Source: Streptomyces sp. D2-8
GTDB lineage: Bacteria; Actinomycetota; Actinomycetes; Streptomycetales; Streptomycetaceae
NCBI RefSeq assembly: GCF_023184515.1
Contig: NZ_JAAHBP010000007.1
Coordinates: 62,001 to 126,000, forward strand
Direction of reading: 5' to 3'
DNA length: 64,000 bases
Notes under the pieces: generated by a model
What the model saw: the letters and a program-made list of their open reading frames with translations, nothing else
What the model was told of the DNA's origin: nothing
The model's database searches: none
In this document: in pieces, positions 47,506-58,558 of the stretch
Layout: every line of letters begins with the position of its first letter
Numbering within the stretch: the stretch's first letter is position 1
Program-made: the position numbers and the translations under genes

Positions 47506-47663
47506 GGTGTACACCTCCGTGACGGCGAATCCCGGAATGTCCGACACCACGTAAACACCTGCGGGGCTCCGGCGCAGTCCCCGGCACGCGTCATGTCTGG
47601 GCAAAACCGCCTCTTCGCCCGCCCGGACGCGGCTCCCTGGCATGGCGAACACCTTCGGAACGC

Positions 47664-47703
47664 CGAAGGGCCTCCCGCACCACGGATGGCGGGAGGCCCT
47701 TCG
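47664..47703. terminator. Terminator downstream of ndh
   Basis: 15-bp perfect stem CGAAGGGCCTCCCGC (47664-47678), loop of 10, complement 47689-47703. Confidence 0.85.
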
Positions 47704-47726
47704 TCAGGCGGATGACCGACCGGAGG

Positions 47727-49115
47727 TCAGGAGGCCTTGGCCTTCTCCTCGGTCTTCTCCTTCGGCGCGGCGGCGACCGGGGCCGGCTTGGCGGCCTCGT
47801 AGAACTCCTCGCGCGGCGTCTCGATGGCGCCGAGCGAGACGACCTCGCGCTTGAGGAACATGCCGAGGGTCCAGTCGGCGAAGACGCGGATCTTGCGGTT
47901 CCAGGTCGGCATCGCCAGGCCGTGGTAGCCACGGTGCATGTACCAGGCGAGACGGCCCTTGAGCTTGATCTTCATCTTGCCCATGACGATCATCGCGACG
48001 CCCTTGTGGAGGCCGAGACCGGCCACCGCGCCCTTGTTGGCGTGCGCGTAGTCCTTCTGCGGGAAGCCCCGCATGCCGGACACCACGTTGTCGCCGAGGA
48101 CCCGGGCCTGACGCAGCGCGTGCTGGGCGTTCGGCGGGCACCAGGCGTTCTCGTTGCCCGCCTTGCGGCCGACGAGGTCCGGGACCTGGGCGTTGTCGCC
48201 GGCGGCCCAGATGTAGTCGGTGCCCTTGACCTGGAGGGTCGGCTCGCAGTCGACGTGACCGCGGGGGCCGAGGGGCAGGCCGTAGCGGGCCAGGGCCGGG
48301 TTGGGCTTGACGCCGGCGGTCCACACGATGGTGTTGGAGTCGACCTCGAGGCCGTTCTTCAGCACCACGTGGCCGTCGACGCAGGAGTCCATGGAGGTGG
48401 ACAGGTAGACCTCGACGCCGCGGCCCTCGAGGTGCTCCTTGCCGTACTTGCCGAGCTTGGGGCCGACCTCGGGGAGGATCTTGTCGGCGGCGTCGACCAG
48501 GATGAAGCGCATGTCCTCACGGGACACGTTCTTGTAGTACTTCGCGGCGTCCCGGGCCATGTCCTCGACCTCGCCGATGGTCTCCGCACCGGCGAAACCG
48601 CCGCCCACGAAGACGAAGGTGAGCGCCTTGCGGCGGATCTCCTCGTCGGTGGTGGAGTCGGCCTTGTCGAGCTGCTCGAGGACGTGGTTGCGCAGGCCGA
48701 TGGCCTCCTCGACGCCCTTCATGCCGATGCCCTGCTCGGCGAGGCCGGGGATCGGGAAGGTGCGGGAGACCGCGCCGAGCGCGATCACCAGGTAGTCGAA
48801 GGGCAGCTCGTAGGCCTCGCCGACCAGCGGGGAGACCGTGGCGACCTTGCGGTCCTGGTCGATGGTGGTGACCCGGCCGGTGAGAACCTCCGCCTTGGGC
48901 AGCACACGTCGCAGCGGGACGACGACGTGGCGCGGGGAGATGTTGCCGGCGGCGGCTTCGGGGAGGAAGGGCTGGTAGGTCATGTACGACCGGGGGTCGA
49001 CGACCGTGACGGTCGCCTCGCCGTAGCGCATCTTCTTCTGGATGCGCCGAGCTGCGTACAGGCCTACGTACCCACCGCCTACTACGAGGATCCTGGGACG
49101 CTCCGTGGTGCTCAT
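47727..49115 (-). CDS. ndh: Type II NADH dehydrogenase
   Basis: 462-residue FAD-dependent NADH:quinone oxidoreductase, non-proton-pumping. Seen: ILVVGGGYVGLYAARRI (FAD), FVFVGGGFAGAETIGEV (NADH), TIVWTAGVKPNP and DNAQVPDLVG near the C-terminal FAD contact. The C-terminus is Lys/Glu/Ala-rich. The upstream region holds a site that partly matches the Rex repressor operator. Confidence 0.94.
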   Translation of the reverse strand: MSTTERPRILVVGGGYVGLYAARRIQKKMRYGEATVTVVDPRSYMTYQPFLPEAAAGNISPRHVVVPLRRVLPKAEVLTGRVTTIDQDRKVATVSPLVGEAYELPFDYLVIALGAVSRTFPIPGLAEQGIGMKGVEEAIGLRNHVLEQLDKADSTTDEEIRRKALTFVFVGGGFAGAETIGEVEDMARDAAKYYKNVSREDMRFILVDAADKILPEVGPKLGKYGKEHLEGRGVEVYLSTSMDSCVDGHVVLKNGLEVDSNTIVWTAGVKPNPALARYGLPLGPRGHVDCEPTLQVKGTDYIWAAGDNAQVPDLVGRKAGNENAWCPPNAQHALRQARVLGDNVVSGMRGFPQKDYAHANKGAVAGLGLHKGVAMIVMGKMKIKLKGRLAWYMHRGYHGLAMPTWNRKIRVFADWTLGMFLKREVVSLGAIETPREEFYEAAKPAPVAAAPKEKTEEKAKAS

Positions 49116-49150
49116 GCCATCGAGTATCCACCCGTCTCAGGGGGGTGGCT

Positions 49151-49190
49151 CGTGCGCCCCTTCACAAGCTCGGGTGGGGGGTGTGTTATC
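49151..49190 (-). promoter_or_regulatory. ndh promoter region with partial Rex-like site
   Basis: On the minus strand, TGTGAAGGGGCGCACG (49151-49166) agrees with 11 of 16 positions of the Rex consensus TGTGAACGCGTTCACA, but the second half-site is poor. GATAAC (49185-49190) is a possible -10. Rex would repress ndh when NADH is low. Confidence 0.35.
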
Positions 49191-49554
49191 CTCCGCCGCT
49201 CACGTGATCCACGTCATGGTGACAACCGGGCTCCTTTGTGCACCCCGGAGCGTTGTCAATGCCGCGTGAGCTGCCTCTCTGCGCCAGAAGGGCCTCCGTG
49301 AGGCGCCCCTCGGGTGCCGCTCCGAGTGCCTTCCCGGACCGTTCCATACCATGCTTCTGAACATGTTCAAAGGCCTGTTCAGCCCCCGGACGGGTCAACG
49401 GGACCCCTCTCATCGCCCGGGAGGGCCGAATTCCTTGTGAAGAACTTCACGAACTTTTCCGACGGGCCGTCGCCGGGGGGTCCGTCCGAGCCCCCCGGGC
49501 ACGCTCATTCGTGATCCATGCCTGCTCAGAAGCGGGCTGGGCGACCGACCACGC

Positions 49555-49569
49555 GATGCCGTCGAGGAT
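49555..49569. repeat. 15-nt direct repeat, left copy (ppx 3'-end-like)
   Basis: GATGCCGTCGAGGAT, identical to 50207-50221. On the minus strand the surrounding 30 nt encode SEILDGIAWSVA, matching the ppx C-terminus HDILDGIGWSLA. Confidence 0.8.
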
Positions 49570-49645
49570 TTCCGATGAACACGTCTCCCGTACGCGGCGA
49601 CGTCCCCACCTGGCCGGTGTACACGGAAATGCGTACACTGCTGTC

Positions 49646-49918
49646 ATGGCCGATAACACCGTGACCGTCAGGGAAGCACGCGCACACCTCGCTGAACACA
49701 TCAACCGCGCCGAGGAGGGCACTCCGACCGTTATAACGCGCAACGGCGCCCCAGTAGCCGCGGTCGTACCGATCACCGACTTCGAAGCGCTGGAGGAGGC
49801 GGCCGACGTGATGCTGGCCCGGGAGGCGGAAGCAGTTCTGGCCGACGGCGGGCCCACCGTTTCCATGGCCGAGCTGCTGGCGGACCTGTTCAGCGAGCGC
49901 GGTGAAGGCGCCGCGTGA
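49646..49918 (+). CDS. Antitoxin, Phd/YefM family
   Basis: 90 residues. VTVREARAHLAEHINRAEEGTPTVITRNGAPVAAVVPITDFE is the Phd/YefM DNA-binding fold; the rest is a toxin-binding tail rich in Glu. Binds its own promoter and neutralises the RelE-type toxin encoded next. Upstream TGTACACGGAAATGCGTACA contains a 5-bp inverted repeat likely to be its operator. Confidence 0.9.
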   Translation: MADNTVTVREARAHLAEHINRAEEGTPTVITRNGAPVAAVVPITDFEALEEAADVMLAREAEAVLADGGPTVSMAELLADLFSERGEGAA

Positions 49919-50184
49919 AGTACGCCTTCCGGTTCACTACCGCTGCACAGCGGCAGCTTCGGACCATCAGCCGGCACGATGCCATGCGCATCCTGACCGC
50001 GTTGACCGCGCTCGGCGACGATCCGTACCGCGAGGACGCCGATGTCAAGAAGCTCACCGGCCCGTCCGGGCTGTACCGGCTCAGGGTCGGCAGCTACAGG
50101 GTCGCCTACCAGATCAACGATGGTGAGCTCGTCATCCTCGTCGTCAAGGTAGGCGACCGGCGGGACGTGTACCGCAACCTGTAG
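49915..50184 (+). CDS. Toxin, RelE/ParE family
   Basis: 89 residues; the GTG overlaps the antitoxin stop by 4 nt. KYAFRFTTAAQRQLRTI, KKLTGPSGLYRLRVGSYRVAYQINDGELVILVVKVGDRRDVY are typical of the RelE/ParE ribonuclease-like fold; the C-terminal Arg/Lys and Tyr/His residues agree with mRNA interferases. Confidence 0.92.
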   Translation: MKYAFRFTTAAQRQLRTISRHDAMRILTALTALGDDPYREDADVKKLTGPSGLYRLRVGSYRVAYQINDGELVILVVKVGDRRDVYRNL

Positions 50185-50188
50185 GCGG

Positions 50189-51130
50189 TCAGGCCAAAGA
50201 CCAGCCGATGCCGTCGAGGATGTCGTGCTCGCTCACGACGACCTCCTGCGCGCCGATCCGCTCCATGATCGACAGGAGCACCAGGGCGCCCGCCCCGATC
50301 ACGTCGACCCGGCCGGGGTGCATGGAGGGCACGGCCGCGCGCTCGGCGTGGGTGGAGCGCAGCAGCCACTCGGTGATCTCGCGGACCCGGTCGTGGGAGA
50401 CGCGGGAGTGGTGGATGGCCTCGGAGTCGTACTCGGGCAACTCCTGCGCGATCGCCGACACGGTCGTCACCGAGCCGGCCAGACCGACCAGCGTGCGCGC
50501 CTCGCGCAGCGGAACCGTCTGCTCGGCGAGGTCGAGCGCGGCCTCGATGTCGGCCCGCATCGCAGCGATCTGCTCCTCGGACGGCGGGTCGCTCACCGCC
50601 CCGTCCCGGACCAGGTGACGCTCGGTCATCCGGACGCAGCCGATGTCCACCGAGCGCGCCGCGCGCACATGGTCGTCGCCCACGACGAACTCGGTCGAAC
50701 CGCCGCCGATGTCCACGACCAGGTAGGGCTTCGGGAGGTGGTCGCCGCCGGCGAGCTCCTTGGTGGCGCCGGTGAAGGAGAACTCGGCCTCCTGGTCCCC
50801 GGAGATCACCTCGGGCTCGACGCCCAGGATGTCCAGCACACCGCGCACGAACTCGTCCCGGTTCTCGGCGTCCCGGGAGGCGGACGTCGCCACGAACCGC
50901 AGCCGCTCCGCCCCGTGCTCCTTGATGATCCCGGCGTACTCGCGGCACGCCGCGAAGGTCCGCCGCAGCGCCTCGGGGGCGAGCCGGCCGGTGCGGTCGA
51001 CACCCTGCCCGAGCCGCACGATCGTCATCCGGCGGTCCAGGTCGGCCAGCTCTCCGGTGGCGGGATCGGCGTCGGCGACCAGGAGCCGGATGGAGTTCGT
51101 ACCGCAGTCCACGGCGGCGACCCGGGTCAT
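50189..51130 (-). CDS. ppx: Exopolyphosphatase / Ppx-GppA family
   Basis: 313-residue ASKHA-fold phosphatase. DCGTNSIRLLVAD (phosphate 1), VVDIGGGSTEFVVGD (phosphate 2), and the C-terminal DVIGAGALVLLSIMERIG. It hydrolyses polyphosphate or pppGpp. The ATG overlaps the upstream DUF501 stop (ATGA), so it is cotranscribed with DUF501 and divIC. Confidence 0.94.
   Translation of the reverse strand: MTRVAAVDCGTNSIRLLVADADPATGELADLDRRMTIVRLGQGVDRTGRLAPEALRRTFAACREYAGIIKEHGAERLRFVATSASRDAENRDEFVRGVLDILGVEPEVISGDQEAEFSFTGATKELAGGDHLPKPYLVVDIGGGSTEFVVGDDHVRAARSVDIGCVRMTERHLVRDGAVSDPPSEEQIAAMRADIEAALDLAEQTVPLREARTLVGLAGSVTTVSAIAQELPEYDSEAIHHSRVSHDRVREITEWLLRSTHAERAAVPSMHPGRVDVIGAGALVLLSIMERIGAQEVVVSEHDILDGIGWSLA
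50207..50221. repeat. 15-nt direct repeat, right copy inside ppx
   Basis: Codes for the conserved LDGI of the ppx C-terminus. Pair of 49555-49569; the two flank the toxin-antitoxin module. Confidence 0.8.
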
Positions 51131-51726
51131 TTCCCGTCCTCCTCGATCGGCTTGAAGGCGAAGTGGCCCGAGTCCGTGCTCTCCACCTGCCACCCGTCAC
51201 CGCTCGGCGGTCCGGCGGGCGTCACACAGGCGCCCTTGCGCCACCACTCCGGCAGCATCGCCAGCGCCTCGTCGCCCAGCGGGTTCACACCCGGCCCCGC
51301 GGCCAGCGAGTGGGCCACCAGGACGTGCAGGCACTTCACCCGGTCCGGCATGCCGCCCGCGCTCGGGAAGTTCTTCAGTTCCTCGATCTCGTCGCGCCGC
51401 CGGATGTAGTCCTCGTGCGCGGCCCGGTACGCCGCCGCCAGCTCCGGGTCCGAGGCCAGCCGCTCGGTCATCTCCTTCATCACGCCGTTGGCCTCCAGCG
51501 TGCCGATGGCCGAGTTCGCCTTCGGGCACGTCAGGTAGTACAGCGTGGGGAACGGCGTGCCGTCCGGCAGCCGTGGGGCCGTCTCGACGACGTCCGGCTG
51601 TCCGCACGGGCAGCGGTGCGCGATCGCGCGCAGACCGCGCGGGGGCCGGCCGAGCTGCTGCTTGAAGGACTCGACGTCGGCGTCGCTGGGCTCGGTGCGC
51701 GGGGTGGTCGGCGGGGGCGTTTCCAT
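51127..51726 (-). CDS. DUF501-family protein
   Basis: 199 residues from ATG 51726. RCPCGQPDVVETAPRLPDGTPFPTLYYLTCPKANSAIGTLEANGVMKEM and REIEELKNFPSAGGMPDRVKCLHVLVAHSLAAGPGVNPLGDEAL are the DUF501 hallmarks. Conserved in actinobacteria next to eno, divIC and ppx. Four Cys residues suggest metal binding. Confidence 0.9.
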   Translation of the reverse strand: METPPPTTPRTEPSDADVESFKQQLGRPPRGLRAIAHRCPCGQPDVVETAPRLPDGTPFPTLYYLTCPKANSAIGTLEANGVMKEMTERLASDPELAAAYRAAHEDYIRRRDEIEELKNFPSAGGMPDRVKCLHVLVAHSLAAGPGVNPLGDEALAMLPEWWRKGACVTPAGPPSGDGWQVESTDSGHFAFKPIEEDGK

Positions 51727-51779
51727 GACTGTCTTCAGGCTGTCTTTCTCTGGGTTCAGGTCACTGACTGGGGCTCGGG

Positions 51780-52256
51780 TCACCGGTCGGAGGCGTCGGC
51801 CTTGTCGACCCCGTCCCAGACGTTCGAGTACCAGGGGCGGTCGGCCGCCCCCAGGTCGGTGCGCGACTGCTTCGCCGCGCGTGGGTCGACGACGATGAAG
51901 CCCGTCTCCCCCGGCATGACGTAGTGCAACCGCCGCCGGATCTGCTGCTCGGCGTACGCGTCGTCCTGCCAGCGCGCCTTCAGGTCGCGCAACCGTTCGA
52001 CGCGTTCGCGGGCCTGCCGCTGTTCGCGCTGGAGGTCCTCGATCTCGGCGCGCTGCGAGACGTACTCCCGCATCGGGTAGGCCAGGGCCACGATCAGCGA
52101 GCACATCACCAGGGCGAGCAGCGCGGCCCGGCCGGTCAGCCGCGAGCGGCGGGCCTGGCGCTTGGTCTGGGAGCGGTAGACCCGGGCCGCGGTCTGCTCG
52201 CCGAGCAACCGGATCCTGGTCGCGGTGGAGAACCGGTCCCGGTCCTTCACGGCCAT
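51780..52256 (-). CDS. divIC: Septum formation initiator DivIC/FtsB-like
   Basis: 158 residues from ATG 52256 with GGGAGG upstream. Membrane helix at about 44-65 (ALLALVMCSLIVALAYPMREYV), then a leucine/arginine heptad coiled coil. This topology is that of FtsB/DivIC proteins that bridge FtsL and FtsQ in the divisome. Its position after eno is conserved. Confidence 0.9.
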   Translation of the reverse strand: MAVKDRDRFSTATRIRLLGEQTAARVYRSQTKRQARRSRLTGRAALLALVMCSLIVALAYPMREYVSQRAEIEDLQREQRQARERVERLRDLKARWQDDAYAEQQIRRRLHYVMPGETGFIVVDPRAAKQSRTDLGAADRPWYSNVWDGVDKADASDR

Positions 52257-52287
52257 CTGTCCGCCTCCCGCTCCACCGTCATACGCG

Positions 52288-52332
52288 CGTACGTCCCCGG
52301 ACACGGTACGGGACCGAGTACGGGGACGTACG
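52288..52332. terminator. Long-armed inverted repeat between eno and divIC
   Basis: CGTACGTCCCCG (52288-52299) against 52321-52332, perfect 12 bp with a 21-nt loop. May be a terminator after eno. Confidence 0.55.
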
Positions 52333-52363
52333 TACGACTGGCTAAGGCTTAACCCGGTGAGGG

Positions 52364-54812
<2,449 letters not shown>

Positions 54813-54997
54813 AGCCGGGGCTCGTGGTGACGAGCGGTCACGACCGTAGACACGCGATCCGCGGAATTTCAAAGACGATCAGGGCTTCTGAGATCTATCT
54901 CTCACGGGCCCCAAACGGGACATTCGTAGCGAATCATGACGCGAACTCGTGCGGTTTGGGGGCGACTTCCGCCCCCGTTTCCGCACTGCCCGAACGG
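54813..54997. other. Upstream region of the rpfA riboswitch
   Basis: 185 nt between the rpfC stop and the riboswitch; holds the rpfA promoter, not resolved. Confidence 0.4.
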
Positions 54998-55957
54998 CTA
55001 CTTCTCGTCCCCTTCGCCCGCCACCGTGAGCTTCTGACCGGGGTGGATGAGGTTCGGGTCGGTACCGACGGCCTGCTCGTTGCCGTCGTAGAGCGCGCGC
55101 CATCCGCCGCTGACCCGGAGGGCGTCGGCGATGGACCAGAGGTTGTCGCCGACGCCCACGATGTAGGCACCTTCGGACGCGTCAGGGGTGCCCTCGTCGC
55201 CGCGCGAGGAGTGGCGGCCCGTGGACTCGTCCGCACGGCCGCTCTCGGGCGTGCCGGTTTCGTCGGCACTGGGACCGCGATGACGACCGGAGCCGGTGTC
55301 GGTCAGCGCCGAGGAGTCGTCGCCCTGCTGCGAGTTGCCGGACCGGCCGCTCTCGGGGGTGGCCGACGGAGAGCCGTCGGACTGCCGGTCCTGCGACGAG
55401 CCGGAGGATTCGGGCGACTTGTCGGACTTATCAGGCTTGTCGGTTTCGTCACTCAGGGATGACGATGCATCGGGCGAGGACGACGGGGACGAGGAAGGGC
55501 TCGCGGAGGGCGACGGATCCAGCGAGTCGAGCAGACCGCGCGAGTCCTCTGAACCGGATGTTCCGGACGAGTCCGACTTCTTGCCCTCCTCGAGTCCCGA
55601 GAGCAGTCCGCAAGTGCGCCACGCGCCGACCCCCTGGTCGGCGAGGATTCTCTCGGCCACGGCTATCTGCTGGGAGCGACTGGCCAGGTCGGCGCTCGCT
55701 GCGTAGTCGAGACCGCCGTGGTTCTCCCAGTCCTCCTGGGACAACTGCAGGCCGCCGTAGTAGCCGTTGCCGCTGTTCTGGCTCCAGGCGCCGCCGGTCT
55801 CGCAGTCTGCGACCCGGTCCCAGGTCGTGCCGTCGGCCGCGCTGGCACCGGAGGCCCCGAGGAGCGGGATCGCGATGGCGGAGCCGGTCACTCCGGCCGC
55901 CAAGAGGAGAGCCGGAGCCTGGCGGGGGCGACGGTGCCGACCGTTCCCGGAGAGCAT
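54998..55957 (-). CDS. rpfC: Resuscitation-promoting factor RpfC with LysM
   Basis: 319 residues. Signal peptide about 1-40; Rpf domain ([41 protein letters not shown]) with the catalytic Glu in CETGG; a long Ser/Asp/Glu/Pro-rich linker (about 130-265) and a C-terminal LysM (VGVGDNLWSIADALRVSGGWRALYDGN). It shares the fold with rpfA; linker length and charge differ. No riboswitch is recognised upstream. Confidence 0.92.
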   Translation of the reverse strand: MLSGNGRHRRPRQAPALLLAAGVTGSAIAIPLLGASGASAADGTTWDRVADCETGGAWSQNSGNGYYGGLQLSQEDWENHGGLDYAASADLASRSQQIAVAERILADQGVGAWRTCGLLSGLEEGKKSDSSGTSGSEDSRGLLDSLDPSPSASPSSSPSSSPDASSSLSDETDKPDKSDKSPESSGSSQDRQSDGSPSATPESGRSGNSQQGDDSSALTDTGSGRHRGPSADETGTPESGRADESTGRHSSRGDEGTPDASEGAYIVGVGDNLWSIADALRVSGGWRALYDGNEQAVGTDPNLIHPGQKLTVAGEGDEK

Positions 55958-56078
55958 ACGGAGACCTTTCGCGAGACAACTGTGACCACGCGGTGGGAAT
56001 CCCGGGCCGCGTTGATGGGTGAACGTATCGGCAGACGATCACTTGTCACAAGTTAATGCCGCGCAGATCACGTGAAGA

Positions 56079-57380
56079 TCACAGCTCTGATGTTTCGTCA
56101 CTTCCAGCCGGTGAGAACTCCACCGGCAGCGTGCGCAGCCCGCGCATGATGAGGCCGCCGCGCCATCTCAGCTCGGCCGGATCCGCCGCGAGCCGGAGGT
56201 CCGGGAGACGGGTGAGGAGGGTGGCGAGCGCGGTCTGGCCCTCCAGGCGGGCGAGCGGGGCACCGAGGCAGTAGTGGATGCCGTGGCCGTACCCGAGGTG
56301 CTGGTTGTCGCGGCGGGTGAGGTCCAGCACGTCAGGATCGGCGAACCGCTCCGGGTCCCGGTCCGCGGCGGCCAGGACGACGAGGACGGGGTCGCCGGCC
56401 TCGATGCGCTGCCCGCCGAGGATGAGGGGCTGCGTGGCGAAGCGCCAGGTGGCGAGTTCGACGGGGCCGTCGTAGCGGAGGAGTTCCTCGACGCCGGTCT
56501 CCAGGAGGGCGGTCTCCCCCGCGGCGAGGGACGCCTGGAGCCGTGTGCGCTGCTCGGGGTGGGTGAGCAGGGCGTAGGTGCCGTTGCCGATCAGGTTCAC
56601 GGTCGTCTCGAAACCGGCGAACAGCAGGATGAAGGCCATGGCCGCCGCCTCGTTCTCGGTGAGGTGCTCGCCGTGGTCGGAGGCGCGGATGAGACCGGAG
56701 ATGAGGTCCTCGCCGGGGGCGGGGTCGGCGGGCAGCGCCGCCCGCTTGCGGTGGATGAGGTCGGCGAGATAGCCGCGCATCTTCTTCACGGACCGCGCGA
56801 CCCCGCCCCTGGGCCCGCCCTGGTGACGGATCATCATGCCCGCCCAGTCGCGGAAGTCGTCCTGGTCCTCGCGCGGGACGCCGAGCAGGTCGCAGATGGC
56901 GTAGATGGGGAGCGGGAAGGCGAACTCGTGGATCAGGTCGGCGGATCCCTTCCGCGCGAACCCGTCGATGAGGGTGTCGGTGAGTTCCTGCACCCGCGGC
57001 GCGAACTCGGCGACCCGGCGGGGCGTGAAGGCCTTGGACACGAGCCGCCGCAGCCGCGTGTGGTCCGGCGGGTCGATGTTGAGCAGATGCGTCATCAACT
57101 CGGCCTTGCGCTCCCCGGGGATCCCGGTCTTGCCCTTGGCGTGCGCGGGTTCGGCGTGATGCGCGGGGTTCTTCGAGAGCCGGTTGTCGGCGAGCGTCTG
57201 CTTGGCGTCGGCGTACCGCGTGACCAGCCAGGCCTCCACACCGCTGGGGAGCCGCGTCTTGTGGACGGGGCTGTGCTCGCGGAGCCAGGCGTAGGCGGGG
57301 TAGGGGTTGCTCGCGAACTCCCAGGTGAAGAGGTCGGGAGCGGGGGGGGACGAGGGGTCGGGCTGGCGCTGGTCGGTCAC
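56079..57380 (-). CDS. Cytochrome P450 (CYP107-like)
   Basis: 433 residues from GTG 57380. I-helix LLFAGFETTVNLI (A/GGxxT), ExxR in EELLRYDGPVE, and heme loop LGYGHGIHYCLGAPLARLE with the axial Cys; PERF-type DPERFADPDVLDL. I recall the homologous position in S. coelicolor carrying CYP107U1, linked to sporulation. It has no ferredoxin partner adjacent. Substrate unknown. Confidence 0.9.
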   Translation of the reverse strand: MTDQRQPDPSSPPAPDLFTWEFASNPYPAYAWLREHSPVHKTRLPSGVEAWLVTRYADAKQTLADNRLSKNPAHHAEPAHAKGKTGIPGERKAELMTHLLNIDPPDHTRLRRLVSKAFTPRRVAEFAPRVQELTDTLIDGFARKGSADLIHEFAFPLPIYAICDLLGVPREDQDDFRDWAGMMIRHQGGPRGGVARSVKKMRGYLADLIHRKRAALPADPAPGEDLISGLIRASDHGEHLTENEAAAMAFILLFAGFETTVNLIGNGTYALLTHPEQRTRLQASLAAGETALLETGVEELLRYDGPVELATWRFATQPLILGGQRIEAGDPVLVVLAAADRDPERFADPDVLDLTRRDNQHLGYGHGIHYCLGAPLARLEGQTALATLLTRLPDLRLAADPAELRWRGGLIMRGLRTLPVEFSPAGSDETSEL

Positions 57381-57509
57381 ATCCCGACGGTATCGGGCGG
57401 GTCGGGCCGCAGGACTCAGGGGACTGTGCCCCGCGACGGCGGCCGGAACCGTCGACCTGTCCGCCTCCGGACCTGTGGTGCCCGCAGGGCAGGCGGGCAC
57501 AGGGGGCAG

Positions 57510-57734
57510 TCAGTCTTCGCGGACGCTGAGGAGGTCGCCGGGCTGGCAGTGCAGCTCACGGCAGATCGCGGTGAGGGTGGAGAAGCGGATGGCCTTCGCC
57601 CGGTCGTTCTTGAGGACGGACAGGTTGACCACGCTCACCCCGACCCTGGCGGCGAGTTGGGACAGAGTCATGCCGCGCTCGGCCAACAGCCGGTCCAGGT
57701 GGACCTGGACCCGGTGCTCCACCGCCGGTGACAT
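57510..57734 (-). CDS. YozG-type HTH (Cro/C1) regulator
   Basis: 74 residues. VHLDRLLAERGMTLSQLAARVGVSVVNLSVLKNDRAKAIRFSTLTAICRELHCQPGDLL is a compact HTH_3 typical of YozG, which is usually encoded directly after a DUF2975 membrane protein. That partner is here as a truncated remnant just upstream, overlapping by 1 nt. Confidence 0.88.
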   Translation of the reverse strand: MSPAVEHRVQVHLDRLLAERGMTLSQLAARVGVSVVNLSVLKNDRAKAIRFSTLTAICRELHCQPGDLLSVRED

Positions 57735-58108
57735 CAGACCAGCCCATCGGTATCGGCATCGGCCCGCAGCTTCGTTCCGCGCCGGAAGACCTCCCCCAGC
57801 GCCAAGATGAGGAAGGCCAGCAGTACGTACTCGCCGGTGAAGGTGACCGCGAAGGGGACCTGCTCGGCCATGAGGGTGGCGCTCACCAGCATCTCCGCGG
57901 TGAGCGCCGACAGTATCGGCGCGAGGACGGCCTGCGCCAGCACCGTGAGTCCTACGACGCTCAGGCGCCGGGCGTTCACCGGCACGAAGACATCGCCGGC
58001 GCGCAGGGTCCTGGCCATCACGAGGAGGAGCGCCAGGATGAGGAGCAGGAACAGGCTTCCGACGATCTCCGGGAGGGCGAGCAAAAGGCGCTGGCTCAGA
58101 ACAGGGTC
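57734..58108 (-). pseudogene. DUF2975 membrane protein, N-terminus lost
   Basis: The C-terminal three helices of a DUF2975 protein (LPEIVGSLFLLLILALLLVMARTLRAGDVFV, LSVVGLTVLAQAVLAPILSALTAEM, FTGEYVLLAFLILALGEVFRRGTKL). The ORF continues upstream to 58228 but that part has no family similarity; the first helix and loop are missing. It is joined to a bacterial-PH fragment at about 58110-58125. Confidence 0.7.
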
Positions 58109-58126
58109 GGCTCTCGGCCCGGGCCG

Positions 58127-58415
58127 AGAAGCGGGCGTACTGCTGCTCCGTGCACCTGATCTCGACGTACGGGGCGGCCAGCCGGACCGTGCGGCCGCTT
58201 GCGGTGCGGACGCGGACCCGGTGGGCACCGTTGCCGCGGCTGGCCCTCTCCCTCACGGCGACGGACTCGACGTCCGCCCACGGCAGGAAGCGCCGGCACA
58301 GGGGGCGGCCCGTGCGGACGCCCTTCTCGTCCACGACGGTCCTGCCGAGGGCCAGGTTGAGGGGGAGCGGGGACAGGGCCGGCAGGGCGGTGCCCAGCGC
58401 GTCGAAGAACGTGAC
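58127..58415 (-). pseudogene. bPH_6-type PH domain fragment
   Basis: In the frame of a 440-codon ORF, LGRTVVDEKGVRTGRPLCRRFLPWADVESVAVRERASRGNGAHRVRVRTASGRTVRLAAPYVEIRCTEQQYARF resembles bacterial PH-domain 6 proteins. Neither end has a start or stop suited to a complete gene, and the 3' end fuses to DUF2975 sequence. Confidence 0.6.
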
Positions 58416-58558
58416 CTGCCCGAGCGAACACCCGGACCAGCCCGGTGACACCCCCACCCCGCACAGAAAAGGGCGAACACCAGCGAACGCCCACGGTCCG
58501 GGGTGCGGAGCTCCAGGCGTCCGCCGGGCTGTGGGGCCGTCCCGTGCCGCACTGCGGG

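Larger units (their letters stand above)
49116..49645. other. Intergenic region ndh / toxin-antitoxin module
   Basis: 530 nt. It contains the ndh promoter (49150-49190), a scrap of ppx-like sequence (49530-49575; see repeat) and the antitoxin promoter. No complete gene. Confidence 0.6.

Noticed and set aside
55958..56078. Second riboswitch in front of rpfC
   Set aside because: The gap to the P450 gene is only 121 nt and lacks the conserved ydaO blocks.
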